Assembly (NCBI GenBank): GCA_003254885.1
Contig: QANT01002254.1
Span: 1 to 64,000, forward strand
Reading direction: 5' to 3'
DNA: 64,000 bases
DNA from: Purshia tridentata
Taxonomy: Eukaryota > Streptophyta > Magnoliopsida > Rosales > Rosaceae
In this document: positions 33,077 to 45,100 of the stretch, in pieces
How positions within the stretch are numbered: position 1 is the first letter of the stretch
Layout of the letters: every line of letters begins with the position of its first letter
The notes under the pieces: model-generated
Databases searched by the model: none
What the model was told of the DNA's origin: nothing
The model's input: the letters and a program-made list of their open reading frames with translations, nothing else
Position numbers and translations under genes: made by a program

Positions 33077-35980
33077 ATGGCTGGTGAATCGTTGATGAGT
33101 GCAAACGGAAATGGAAACACTCAGCCTAATCCTCAGAGGACTTACCAGGTTGTTGTGGCTGCAACCAGGGAAATGGGTATTGGAAAGGATGGGAAACTAC
33201 CTTGGAGATTGCCTTCTGATCTCAAGTTCTTTAAGGATATCACTGTGACCACATCAGATCCTGGAAAAAAAAATGCAGTTGTAATGGGTAGGAAAACATG
33301 GGAGAGCATTCTCCCTAAGTATCGGCCACTACCTGGTCGCCTGAATGTTGTTCTGACTCGTTCTGGGAGTTTTGATATTGCCACTGCAGAGAATGTTGTG
33401 ATATGTGGAAGCATAGCCTCTGCTTTGGAATTGTTAGCTGCTTCTCCTTACTGCCTGTCAATTGAGAAAGTGTTTCTTATAGGAGGTGGCCAGATATTAA
33501 GGTGTGGTTTTGTTGTTGGTTTCTGTATCTCAAACCATTTTTCTCTATTTCTTTTCTTTTATTAACATTTCTGTATCCAGGGAAGCTCTCAATGCGCCTG
33601 GCTGTGATGCCATCCACATTACAGAAATAGAGACAAACTTTGAATGTGACACTTTTATCCCCAAAGTTGATACCTCTGTATTCCAGCCGTGGTATTCATC
33701 CTTTCCCAAGGTGGAGAATAATGTTCGCCATTTCTTCACAACTTTTGTTCGTGTAAGGAGTTCTGCAGCTGAATCCCTTTGTCAGGAAAATGATCTGAAC
33801 TCTAATAGTAGGTCAGATTCCATTAACTGTGTGGTAAAGAAGTTCTCTTTCCTCCCCAAGATGATTTTTGAGAGACATGAGGAATACATGTATCTAAGAC
33901 TGGTTCAAGAAATACTCTCAGATGGCACTTCTAAGGATGATAGGACAGGGACTGGTACTTTATCAAAATTTGGTTGTCAGGTAATGTCAAGCTATTCCTG
34001 TTATGTTTTCATATAACAGTCTCTTGATTAAATAAAAGCTGGTAAGTTATGTTATTCATTTTCATTGTATCTTCACAGATGCGGTTCAACCTGCGCAGAA
34101 CTTTTCCGCTTCTAACAACCAAGGCATGTATATGTATTCTTTTTAAGATTTTATTTTTAGCCCTCTCAATCTACACTATGCCAATAAATTTATACTTCTA
34201 ACATATGTAATTGATTTTATTTTTTTTCAATAAATTTATTGAAATCAGTTCTCTTCTCTGTCCAAGTGATGTTAAATTATTAGAGACTAGATTATTCATC
34301 TACTTAAATATATTGATTGACATATGCTGTGATCATAGAAAGTATTTTGGCGAGGGGTTGTTGAAGAACTTCTATGGTTCATCAGTGGTTCGACAAATGC
34401 CAAGGTATTAATATCTTTGTTCACCCTTTTGAACTGGTCTGTTTTCCTTTTTTCATTTACTTTACATCATAATAGGACTATAGTGAACTCTAGTAAGTGG
34501 AGCAAGTTGATTTTATCAATCCAAACAAGCTTTTGTGTTTATTCTGCAATAATTGTTAAAAGTGATGAAGACTAATTCTGATGCTTTCGGTAGAACCATT
34601 GTGAATTAAAAGTGGTTGAAGGTGGACATTTTGAAGCTTCATGTATTTTTAAGTCTATGCTGATTTTACTTAAAAAGATAAAAAATGTATTCATATTTTA
34701 GCTTTGCATTTGTATGGGATGCTCACCTTGCAAGTATGTAAAGAGTTAGATTTGTGACATAAGCGAGCATTGATTCCCTGTTTCTGAAAGATAAGTTTGT
34801 GCTAAGAAGTAGGTTCTTACATTTAGTGCTTATATTGGCAGGTCCTTCAGGAGAAAGGCATTCACATATGGGATGGAAATGCATCGAGAGATTACCTTGA
34901 TAGGCAAGTATTAGACTGACCACAGGTATGTGCATGAGGAGTCTCTTACTATATTGGAAAAAGAATGATATTTGTATCTTTCATTTCAGCGTTGGTTTAA
35001 CTGACAATAAGGAGGGCGACTTGGGGCCAGTATATGGGTTCCAGTGGCGACACTTTGGTGCTAGGTTGGTGAATGTCTCTTGAACTTCAGCTTCTAGATT
35101 ATTTAATGAAATCTATCTTCAAATCCACCAATTTCCCTTCCATATAACAGGTATACTGACATGCATGCTGACTACACTGGCCAAGGATTTGATCAGTTGT
35201 TAGATGTTATTGACAAGATTAAAAATAATCCAGATGATCGGCGAATTATTCTCTCAGCATGGAATTCTTCTGATCTCAAATTGATGGCGCTCCCACCTTG
35301 TCACATGTTTGCTCAGGTTTGTCTTGAGATGGAACATATTATGTTTCTTTATCTGATCTCTTTTGTTTTAATACATCCTTTTATCTTGTGTTTGCAGTTC
35401 TATGTAGCCAATGGAGAGTTATCATGCCAAATGTATCAGCGCTCTGCCGATATTGGCCTGGGTGTGCCGTTTAACATCGCATCATATGCCCTTATGACAT
35501 GCATGATTGCTCATGTTTGTGGTATGCATTCTCTCAAAAACTTGTATCAGTTTTCAGAAAGATCTTTTTAGCTGAGACCTTTGTGTTGATTGGTTACCCT
35601 GATGGAACCTTAATTCTGATGCCTTGTTCTTAGAGTTGGCCTTTAATATCATTTTATTTTGTGCAGATCTTGTTCCAGGTGATTTCATTCATGTTTTAGG
35701 CGATGCTCATGTTTACCGCACTCACATCAGGCCTCTGCAGGAGCAGCTTCAGAAATTGCCCAAGCCTTTTCCAGTAAGTGTACTAATGTTTAACATAAAT
35801 TATCTGCTCATATTTTCATCAGATATTCACACTGTTCTTTTCCATCTAATCACCTCTATTTTAATGTAGATTTTGAAGATAAATCCCGAAAAAAAGAATA
35901 TAGATTCTTTTGTGGCAGCGGATTTCACACTCATAGGTTATGATCCTCATCAGAAGATAGAAATGAAAATGGCCGTATAG
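33077..35980 (+). CDS. DHFR-TS: Bifunctional dihydrofolate reductase-thymidylate synthase
   Basis: The N-terminal half reduces dihydrofolate to tetrahydrofolate with NADPH. The C-terminal half methylates dUMP to dTMP, producing dihydrofolate. The exons are 33077-33501, 33581-33980, 34079-34123, 34339-34404, 34842-34903, 34990-35064, 35151-35316, 35398-35521, 35667-35773 and 35870-35980. They join in frame to 526 aa, the family's usual plant length. The start [13 protein letters not shown] fits plant homologues; no in-frame ATG lies just upstream. The DHFR part (aa 20-215) shows [19 protein letters not shown] with the active-site Asp. The TS part (aa 240-526) has [11 protein letters not shown], the catalytic Cys in [28 protein letters not shown] and the GDAHVY motif, and ends KMAV. 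The junction at aa 290 reads TTKKVFWRG, where relatives usually have TTKRVFWRG. Introns 3 and 5 have GC donors. The gene looks intact. Confidence 0.97.
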
Positions 35981-35999
35981 GGCTCTTCTCAAATTTTTA

Positions 36000-38500
36000 G
36001 TAGAGAGAGCTCCGATACTTGTCTGTATTTCCAGGCAATGTTTGCTCTTAGCTTTGAGGCAAGTACATAATTTTACATTTTTTTTCGTGTGTGTCGAAGA
36101 GTATTTATTATTCTCTAACCCTGCTTATATCTCATTATGCCTTTTCTATTTCAAATGAGTTTGCTTGCATAGCTTGGGGCCATAGAGTTTACTTTGAAAT
36201 TCTGCACTTTGAATTAGGTGGCAGATTCAAACAGTCTTTATGATTATTGTTGTCTCAGAGAATTCTTTGGTGGTATATAGCTTATTGGGGTGTGAAAGGA
36301 GTGGAGGTGCCATGTGATCTAACTACCTAGGATATTTTATTTGGGATTTTTTTAGAAAAGCTTCTAATCTCTTAAAAAACCAAAACAGGGAAGCAGAAAA
36401 CGGTTGCACTGATGTCGTACCAGTAGGGTTTGGACAGAGGAGATTAGATTAGGGAGATAAGAGAGAAATGGGAAGAATACAGGGAAGGGATTTAGCTAGA
36501 AATTTCTATTTATATTCAATAGAGGGGAAAATTTTGTGATAATTTTTAGAGAATTACAATGGGCCAAAATCATAAAGTGAAAAATTATGTGATAATTATA
36601 AAACTTAACCCAAGATGAGCACTAAAATTCTAGATAAATATCTAGATTATCATGAAAGATTAAATGGATAACTATGAAAATAATGAAAGTGATAAATCTG
36701 AAGGTAGAACACTAATCTCTGTCGACCCTCATTGTAACATGATTGATAAAAAGGAGTGCTAATTAAATGATCAGCAGGTTGGAACTAACTTAATTTGTAC
36801 AAGTTTAACTTTTTTATTTCTCAAATTAGTGTGTGACTGAAGCTTTATTGTCGTGTTTCAGGTGCATGATTTGAGGGTTCATGTTGATGTAGAGTTCAAT
36901 ACAAATGAAAGACTGCTTGTTGAATATACTTCAAACTTTGCTTTTGTAGTAATTGGATCCTTTAGTTCCACATATAGTTGGTGTTCTAAGGTGATTTAGG
37001 ATACTATTATTTTCTCTTCCTTGCCTTTCGATCTTGCTTTGCTCTGTGTCACATGGGCACAGGCCTAGCACTCTACTTTTTTTAAATTACAACAAATACT
37101 ATATGTAGTGTACTAGCTGTTTGTTATAAGAAAATGGAGTTGGATCACATGACTTCTCTTGGTGTGGTTTGGTGGATTATTTTCCTCTAATTTTTGCTAA
37201 TTTTAATTTGAAGGAACTTGGTTAGTGCTACTAAGTTTTAGCTATTTGGGTCAACAAGGAAGTCAGCATCCCAATTCCTAATAGTGTAACATTTTGATTT
37301 AAACAGTTTCTCATACAAGTTTGATTGCCTCCTTCCTATAATAACCATCCCCCACCTTTGTAGGGTGGGGCTTTGGGGGAGGGGTTGTTGGTTTCAAATG
37401 GAGGAATATGTGGGCTTCAAAGTAGCAATAGTATTAGGTAATTACCTCTTTATTAGCCAAAGTAATGAAGAAGAGGGCAGGCTTACATAAACACTTGACC
37501 CCATGGTTAGGATGGGTTATGTATGCTATTGATACAAGAGGTAGCTAGGGTTACTTTGAGTGATGATTTAGGCACGAAATCTTTGTCCACAAAGGCACAA
37601 AAAAGCCATTCTTGACCATATGTTTTTAGATACTAAGTGTTGGTGTGATCGAGTGTGCTGTGCAGTGAAATGCATGTGTGAGGAGAACTTCAAAACCATT
37701 TCTTGACATTTATGGTTGTTAATTTGATTTCTTGCAAATTGTTTTCGTAGCTGAAAGCATGGAATCAAGCCAGAAAAGATAAACTCACAATGAAGGTAAA
37801 GACCATTCAAAATTGGGCAAGAAAAAAAATCCATAACACACACTAGCACATAGAATTCGAAAATCACACAAAAAAAAACACCAGAACTTTTGACAAGAAT
37901 AAAAGGTAAACCTCTAAATATGCCAAAATTGAGTGAGGAATGGAAGATTTGAGCTATTTTTGACTGGGGAAGAGATGTGATGGGTTATGGATGGAGAGAA
38001 CGTGAGAGAGCTGAGAGAGATTGAAGAAAACATAAATGAATCCTTTCTTGAAGGGGAAACTTGGGCTGGGTAAGAAAACTGGAAAAAGGTTTTTTTTTTT
38101 TTAATTTTATTTTATTTTATTTAAAATGCAAGCCTAATGCATAGGAAACAAAATTTGAAGAAAACATGAATTGATGCATTGAGATCAATAAGGCAAATTA
38201 TTAATATTGAAAGATTAGAGCAAACATGTATTGTCTCGTTGACACAGCTTCACTCTAACCATTAAATAGCCCTCTCCCATATTTTTTATTTTTTCAAATA
38301 ATGGAACTCAAGAATGAAATAAACAAAGCATCGATCATCAAATATTTATCAATTCATGGTTCTATAATAAAATAAAAGCATGTATATTTCGAAGAAGTTA
38401 ATGAATTTGTTTTTTGAAGTTGCAGTCACTCATTACCATTTTAAAAATTTGTTCTTACTCATCTATCTTCAGTTTTTCACAAAATACCTTTTGTTTTCAC
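36000..38500. other. Intergenic region between DHFR-TS and the F-box gene
   Basis: The DHFR-TS 3' untranslated region presumably begins here. I recognise no other gene. The 36330-36760 and 37440-38100 parts look like decayed transposon or LTR-like DNA (short AG-rich leaders, interrupted frames) without recognisable ends. Confidence 0.4.
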
Positions 38501-38905
38501 AAAAAAAAAAAGTTAAAAGAAATTTTAGTTTCATATTTATTTAATAATTATAAACAGTTATATTAATTTTATATTATAATTTACTAAGCATTCTTACTAT
38601 TTTGTATTCACGCTATTTTTGAAAACATAGTTTGCCAAATAATTAACTGAAAACTTGAAAACAAGTACTATTACCAAAACAGCAAAACTGAAAAAAAAAA
38701 AAAAGTTAAAAGAAATTTTAGTTTCATATTTATTTAATAATTATAAACAATTATATTAATTTTATATTATAATTTACTAAACATTCTTACTATTTTGTAT
38801 TCACGCCATTTTTGAAAACATAGTTTGCCAAATAATTAACTGAAAACTTGAAAACAAGTACCAAAACAAGTACTATTACCAAAACAGCAAAACTGAAAAC
38901 CTCGT
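38501..38905. repeat. 193-bp tandem direct duplication
   Basis: AGTTAAAAGAAATTTTAGTT at 38511 recurs at 38704, giving a 193-bp period, and the two copies run on to about 38693 and 38905. I see only about three substitutions between them, plus a ~15-bp extra repeat (CCAAAACAAGTA...) near 38860 in copy 2. The duplication is therefore young. It ends roughly 280 bp before the F-box gene start codon. Confidence 0.88.
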
Positions 38906-39184
38906 GCGCATATTGTTCCGATTCCGGGTCATACCAGTTTCCATATATAACTGACTTTGCAAGTGGCCCCCACAAAGCCTTACCCGGAGACTCATAATTT
39001 TTATCTTTTTTGTCGGTCAGCAATAATCATCATCCTCTCTTTGTTTCCCTTCCGATCTTCAATTCTTGAAAACCCTGATTTATCAATTCACCATCACAAT
39101 TCACAACCACCCCAACAATTTCATGCACCAATATTTCTTATTTTCTCCTAATTTTAGTTTATCGGTCTCTGCAAGCGTCGTTCA

Positions 39185-42100
39185 ATGGAGGACGACACGT
39201 CGTTCGCCGACCACCACAAGCTCTGCGGTTTCCTCTCCGCGGTTCTCACCGTTACTTCCCCGGACCAACCCAACAACCTACTCTTCGGCACGCGATTCCG
39301 TATCTCCCGCGAAAATCCCAACGTCAATTTCACGTCCCAAAACGACGTCGTTCTGTCTCCGATAGGCGAAAACCCCAACGCCCATGTCTCGCCTCACGAT
39401 TCGAAGCAATGCGAGGCGGAGGGAGAAAGCGAGGCGGCGGCGGCGGCGGCGGCGTCGAAGAAGATGAAGATGATGAGGAAGAGGAGTAGTATGGGGGTGG
39501 TGCATGGGAGCATAAGCGTGGTGCACCAGCTTCACGCTTTGGTTGTGAACAAATGCTTGAAGATCGATGCTCGATTGGTTCGGGTGGAGGCTGGCGGCGA
39601 CAATGGGGAGGTCAGGGCTGTGTTGCTGGTTGATGTCTATCTACCAATTGCAGCATGGTCTGGTTGGCAGTTCCCCAGAGCCGGTCCTATCGCCGGTGCC
39701 CTGTTCCGACACTTGAGGTGCCATGCCGCATTGTAACACTTTTATTTTTATGATATATGTTTGTGGGTTTGTGTGTGTATATATCAATTACATTTTGGTA
39801 GCTAGTTTGGGATTGTTGAACAGAATAAAAAGATTTAGCCATATTTCTATATATAGAAAAAGAGATTCTGCTAGCTTGACTACCATATATATATGTATGT
39901 ATGTATGTATATGGAATTAGGCATGTTTTACTCAAAGAACAACGTGAATTAGTGTAACTGGCGTAACTCATGACTTAAATTATTGGTCATGATAACTATT
40001 TAATATCATGAAGTAATGGATCCCACTATTTTCACCTCAACAGTGAGAATAAGGAGCCAAGTATGGTCCTATCAAGTGCCTACTATTTTTTATTTCATAG
40101 TTATGTTCTCCTGGTATAGAGCATTGGCTTGCATTTCTACAGTTTAGGTTCTGATGTTACACAGCAATTTTAGGTGATAAAGTTTGGTTGTTAGTTGTTT
40201 ATATGCCTAATGCTTATTGTATACACATGTGTGTGTTTTATTATGCGCCTTTTCAGGATCTTAATAATATTTTTTACTTGTAAGTAAAAATACGTGTATA
40301 CATTTTCTCTCTAATTTTTTTTAAGGTTTGCCATTTTCCCATGTCCTGTTTTTTTAGTTGTGTTGTCTAATTTTAATATGCCAGTACAGAGCATTGGCCA
40401 GCATGTTTACAATTTAGATTCTAATGTTATACAGCCAACTTTAGTGGGGCGATGGGTGCTTGTTATATGCCTTTTTATGAATCCTGGTTATTCTGGTCTG
40501 CTGCACTCTGCAGTATCTCGTGGGTCAACTTTCATTGACCTTAATCAAGCAATCAGTTGCCGTGTTGAATTTGCTGTCTTTTTATTTTTTTATTTTTTAT
40601 TATTTATCCGTGTTTTGCAGTTGGTTGGTTCAGATTCAGTGAAAGGGTAGTTGCCCAAAAATTGTAAACCTGTATATCCTCCATCCCACCCTAACAAGTT
40701 CAAGAATATCACTTTGCAGTTCTGACTGGGAAGAGAGAAGCGCAATGCTCATCAATGGAGATTATTTTGAAAATACTCTAGGAGCTAATCGAAGCATATG
40801 GAATCTTTCTGATTGTCATGTTTTTGGTTGCAAGCTGCATCATAATTTCACTGATTCTTCAAAGAAAAGGCTATTTGAGCTTCATGAAATTTTTAAGAGC
40901 TTGCCTAGTGCAGCGAAGACTGGAAAACCTGATTCTTCTCGAATACAACCATCTGATGACTCATGTAGATCTTGTATTGGGGAGATATCTGATGACATTC
41001 TACTTAATATTCTATCTGCACTTAGCCCAGTGGACCTTGTTAGAGTGTCTTCAACCTGTCACCATCTAAGATTTTTGGCTGTCTTAATTATGCCCTGCAT
41101 GAAACTTAAGTTGTTTCCCCATCAGCAGGTAGCAGTTGAGTGGATGCTACAGCGGGAGAGAAATGCTGAAGTCTTGCCACATCCATTGTACTTGGCTTTC
41201 TCAACTGAAGATGGATTTTCTTTTTACGTAAACAGTATCTCTGGAGAAATAGTCACTGGGATAGCTCCCACTGTCAATGATTTCCATGGGGGACTGTTTT
41301 GTGATGAACCTGGATTAGGGAAGACTATAACTGCTCTTTCCCTTATTCTTAAAACACAAGGTACACTGGCAAATCCACCAGATGGGGTACAAGTTAACTG
41401 GTGTACACATAATGGAGACCAGAGGTGTGGTTATTATGAGCTTAATGGTGATTACGTAGCTGGCAGTAGCATGCTCTCAGAAAAGAGGGATATGGGTCAG
41501 AACACTCAAAATGGTCATGGGGATTCCAAATACTACCGATCTAAAAGAGCCAGGCTAGTTCTTCTTGATGAGCAAATTCCAGGATTCAATAATTCATGTC
41601 CTGGTAAAGGAATGGCAACACCAGCAGCTGCATACTCTGATCAAGCAGTGTGTGTGGTCCAATGCACTAGGAGCTTGAGTCACATCAGAAAAAATCTTCT
41701 TCCCACATTGGAAGGAGCATCTGGCAATTCCAAAAACAGAAAGGCGGGAAAGAAATCTAGCAAATTGAAGCAGTCTTCTAATGGTCCCCGACATGTATCT
41801 TGGCAAAAGAAAGCTGGTTTTCCACATGGACTTTCAAACAGTCACAAGAGGGCTAGGAAGGTCAGTGCAGATAATTATGAGTATAACGACACTTGGGTTC
41901 AATGTGATGCTTGTCATAAGTGGCGGAAACTTCCGGAAAGTAGTATTGCTGATGCTACTGCACCATGGTTTTGTAGCATGAATGCTGACCCTCTCTATCA
42001 GAGTTGTAGTGTTCCTGAAGAATCCTGGGATAATTGCCGGCCAATAACATATTTATTGGGATTTTGCACCAAGGGAACATTTGGAGGAGAGGAACATAAC

Positions 42101-45100
42101 GTTTCTTTTTTCACTAGTGTGCTCAAGGAGAATTATGCCTTGATAAATTCCATAACAAAGAAAGCTCTAACTTGGTTAGCTAAACTTTCTTCTGACAAGC
42201 TCTCCTTAATGGAGACAATTGGTTTGCGAAGTCCTTTCATAAGCACTTGTGTGGCACCTGGTGAAGATGCTCATGGGTTTCAAGAAATATTTCAAGCATT
42301 TGGTCTCAAAAGAAGATTAGAGAAGGGTGTTATCAGGTGGTATTACCCCCAAAATCTTCACAACATGAGTTTCGATGTTGCTGCTCTCAGAGTTGCTCTT
42401 TGTGCACCATTGGATTCAGTCAGGTTGTATCTTTCAAGAGCAACTCTAATTGTTGTTCCATCAAATTTAGTTGATCATTGGAGAACCCAAATTGAGAAGC
42501 ATGTCAGGCCTGGTCAGCTGCGGGTTTATGTTTGGAGTGACCATAGGAAGCCTGCTGCACATAGTCTGGCTTGGGACTATGATGTTGTCATAACCACATT
42601 TAACCGTTTAAGTGCAGAGTGGCGCCCCCGTAAGAAAAGTGTACTCATGCAAGTGCATTGGCTTAGAATCATGTTAGATGAGGGGCATACCCTTGGCTCA
42701 AGTTTTAGTTTGACAAACAAAATGCAGATGGCAGTTTCATTGATGGCTTCTAACCGCTGGATATTGACTGGAACTCCAACTCCTAATACACCCAACAGTC
42801 AACTGTCACATCTTCAACCATTGCTCAAGTTTCTTCATGAAGAAGCTTATGGGCAGAATCATAAGTCATGGGAATCTGGGATTCTCAGGCCTTTTGAAGC
42901 AGAGATGGAAGAAGGACGATCACGGTTGTTGCATTTACTACATAGGTGCATGATTAGTGCAAGAAAGATAGATTTGAATACTATTCCACCCTGCATCAAG
43001 AAAGTTACTTTTCTTGATTTTGCTGAGGAACATGCAAGAAGTTACAATGAATTGGTAGTTACAGTGCGGCGCAATATATTAATGGCCGACTGGAATGATC
43101 CTTCTCATGTTGAGAGTCTTTTGAATCCAAAGCAGTGGAAATCTCGAAGTACAACTATCCGAAATGTCAGGCTATCTTGCTGTGTGGCTGGGCATATAAA
43201 AGTAACAGATGCTGGTCAAGATATTCAGGAAACTATGGATATTTTGGTTGAAAAGGATCTAGATCCTATGTCAGAAGAGTATGCTTTTATAAAATATAAT
43301 CTTCTTTATGGTGGTAACTGTGTTAGGTAATATTAGTCTTTGCCACTTTTCCCCCTTTAAATTAGAACTTGCCAGATAAAGTTTGATTACTGATTAGAGA
43401 TTGCTTTTTTATTTTATTAGATGCGAGGAATGGTGTCGTTTACCTGTCATTACGCCGTGTAGGCATATTTTGTGCCTCGATTGTGTTGCTTTGGACAGTG
43501 AAAGGTGTACTTATCCTGGCTGCGGAAACTTATATGAGATGCAAACTCCTGATACACTAACTCGGCCAGAAAACCCCAATCCTAAGTGGCCTGTTCCCAA
43601 GGATCTTATTGAGCTACAAGCCTCATATAAACAGGCATGCTGAGCTCTCAAGTCAAGTTGAACTATTTTCATTTTTCTTTTTGGGTAACCAATTTTACCA
43701 ATGTAAATCTTTTGGTTTTTACTCAGGATGACTGGGATCCTGATTGGCAGTCAACATCAAGCAGTAAAGTCAGTTATCTTGTGCTGAGACTGAAAGCATT
43801 GCAGGAAGCTAATAGCAAAATTGATGACAACAATAATGCCATGTACACTGAGAATTTACTTTGCCTGTCTGAGAAGAGCAATTCGAAAGAATTGGAACAA
43901 GTCCATGGCTTAAGAATGAACAACAATACTCCTGAAACAAATTTGGACAAAGTTTTGGTATTTTCTCAGTTTCTAGAGCATATACATGTCATTGAACAGC
44001 AGGTGAATATTGTTTACCATACCATTTCATGGCTTTATGTGACTGACTGTCCACAATTTTATGGATTTTTAACTCAAACCTATTGTACCAGTTGACCATC
44101 GCTGGTATTAAATATGTTGGGATGTATAGTCCAATGCATTCTAGCAACAAGGTACATATTGTTTTACTCTCATATTATATATGTTTTACATATTTTATTC
44201 AATCTCCATTATATTTTTGTTTTGTTTTTTTTTTTTTTTTCCTGTTATAGGCTCTTTTTAATTCCTTTTCCCTTTTTCTTTTTTTTGTGTTAAGTTGATT
44301 TTCTTTCTTTTTTGGTGTAAAGTTAATTCACTTTCATTGGTTCAGATGAAGTCACTGGCCATGTTCCGGCATGATTTTGATTGTACAGTTCTTTTGATGG
44401 ATGGAAGTGCTGCATTGGGTCTCGATTTAAGCTTTGTAACACATGTATTTTTAATGGAACCAATATGGGACAGAAGGTGATCATTCGAATATCTTGTGCC
44501 TTTTTTAAACATAAAAGAAGTCTTGAGTGCTCTAGTTATCATGCGTGCATAATGTAGTTAATTCAACACTCTTATCAAAAGAATATATTTAATTTAACTC
44601 TCTTATCAAAAATTTCACTTTTCTGTCATAACCTGCTCTTTCAAAGATCAAAGTTTTCTATTTGATTCACTACAGGGCCTTAATAAATTATAAATAGAAT
44701 AGACAATACATTTCAATGGTCATGTGATATTAATTTGTCCTATTGGTTGAAACCACATTTAGCATGGAGGAACAAGTTATTAGTCGAGCTCATCGGATGG
44801 GTGCTACTCGTCCTATACACGTGGAAACTTTAGCAATGCGTGGTACAATTGAAGAGCAAATGCTGGAGTTCTTACAGGTAAACACATCTTAAGACCACAT
44901 GATTGGTAGAGTTAGATTGAAGAGGTGCATTTTGTTTTGTTTTGTTTCTCTGGCAAATTTTATGGAGAACAACATTGTCTCTTTCTCTTTGATTGATTGA
45001 TTGGACATTAAAAAAAGTAACTTAATTAACCAAATAAAAAGAAGGCTAACTAACAAATTTAGGGTTCATTGTTGATTATACTAAACAAGGAAACTAAGAA

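Noticed and set aside
36055-36862. Possible 3'-UTR intron of DHFR-TS with another GC donor (GAG/GCAAGT near 36058, acceptor TTTCAG near 36861)
   Set aside because: No protein frame constrains it, so the splice sites could be chance. RNA evidence would be needed.
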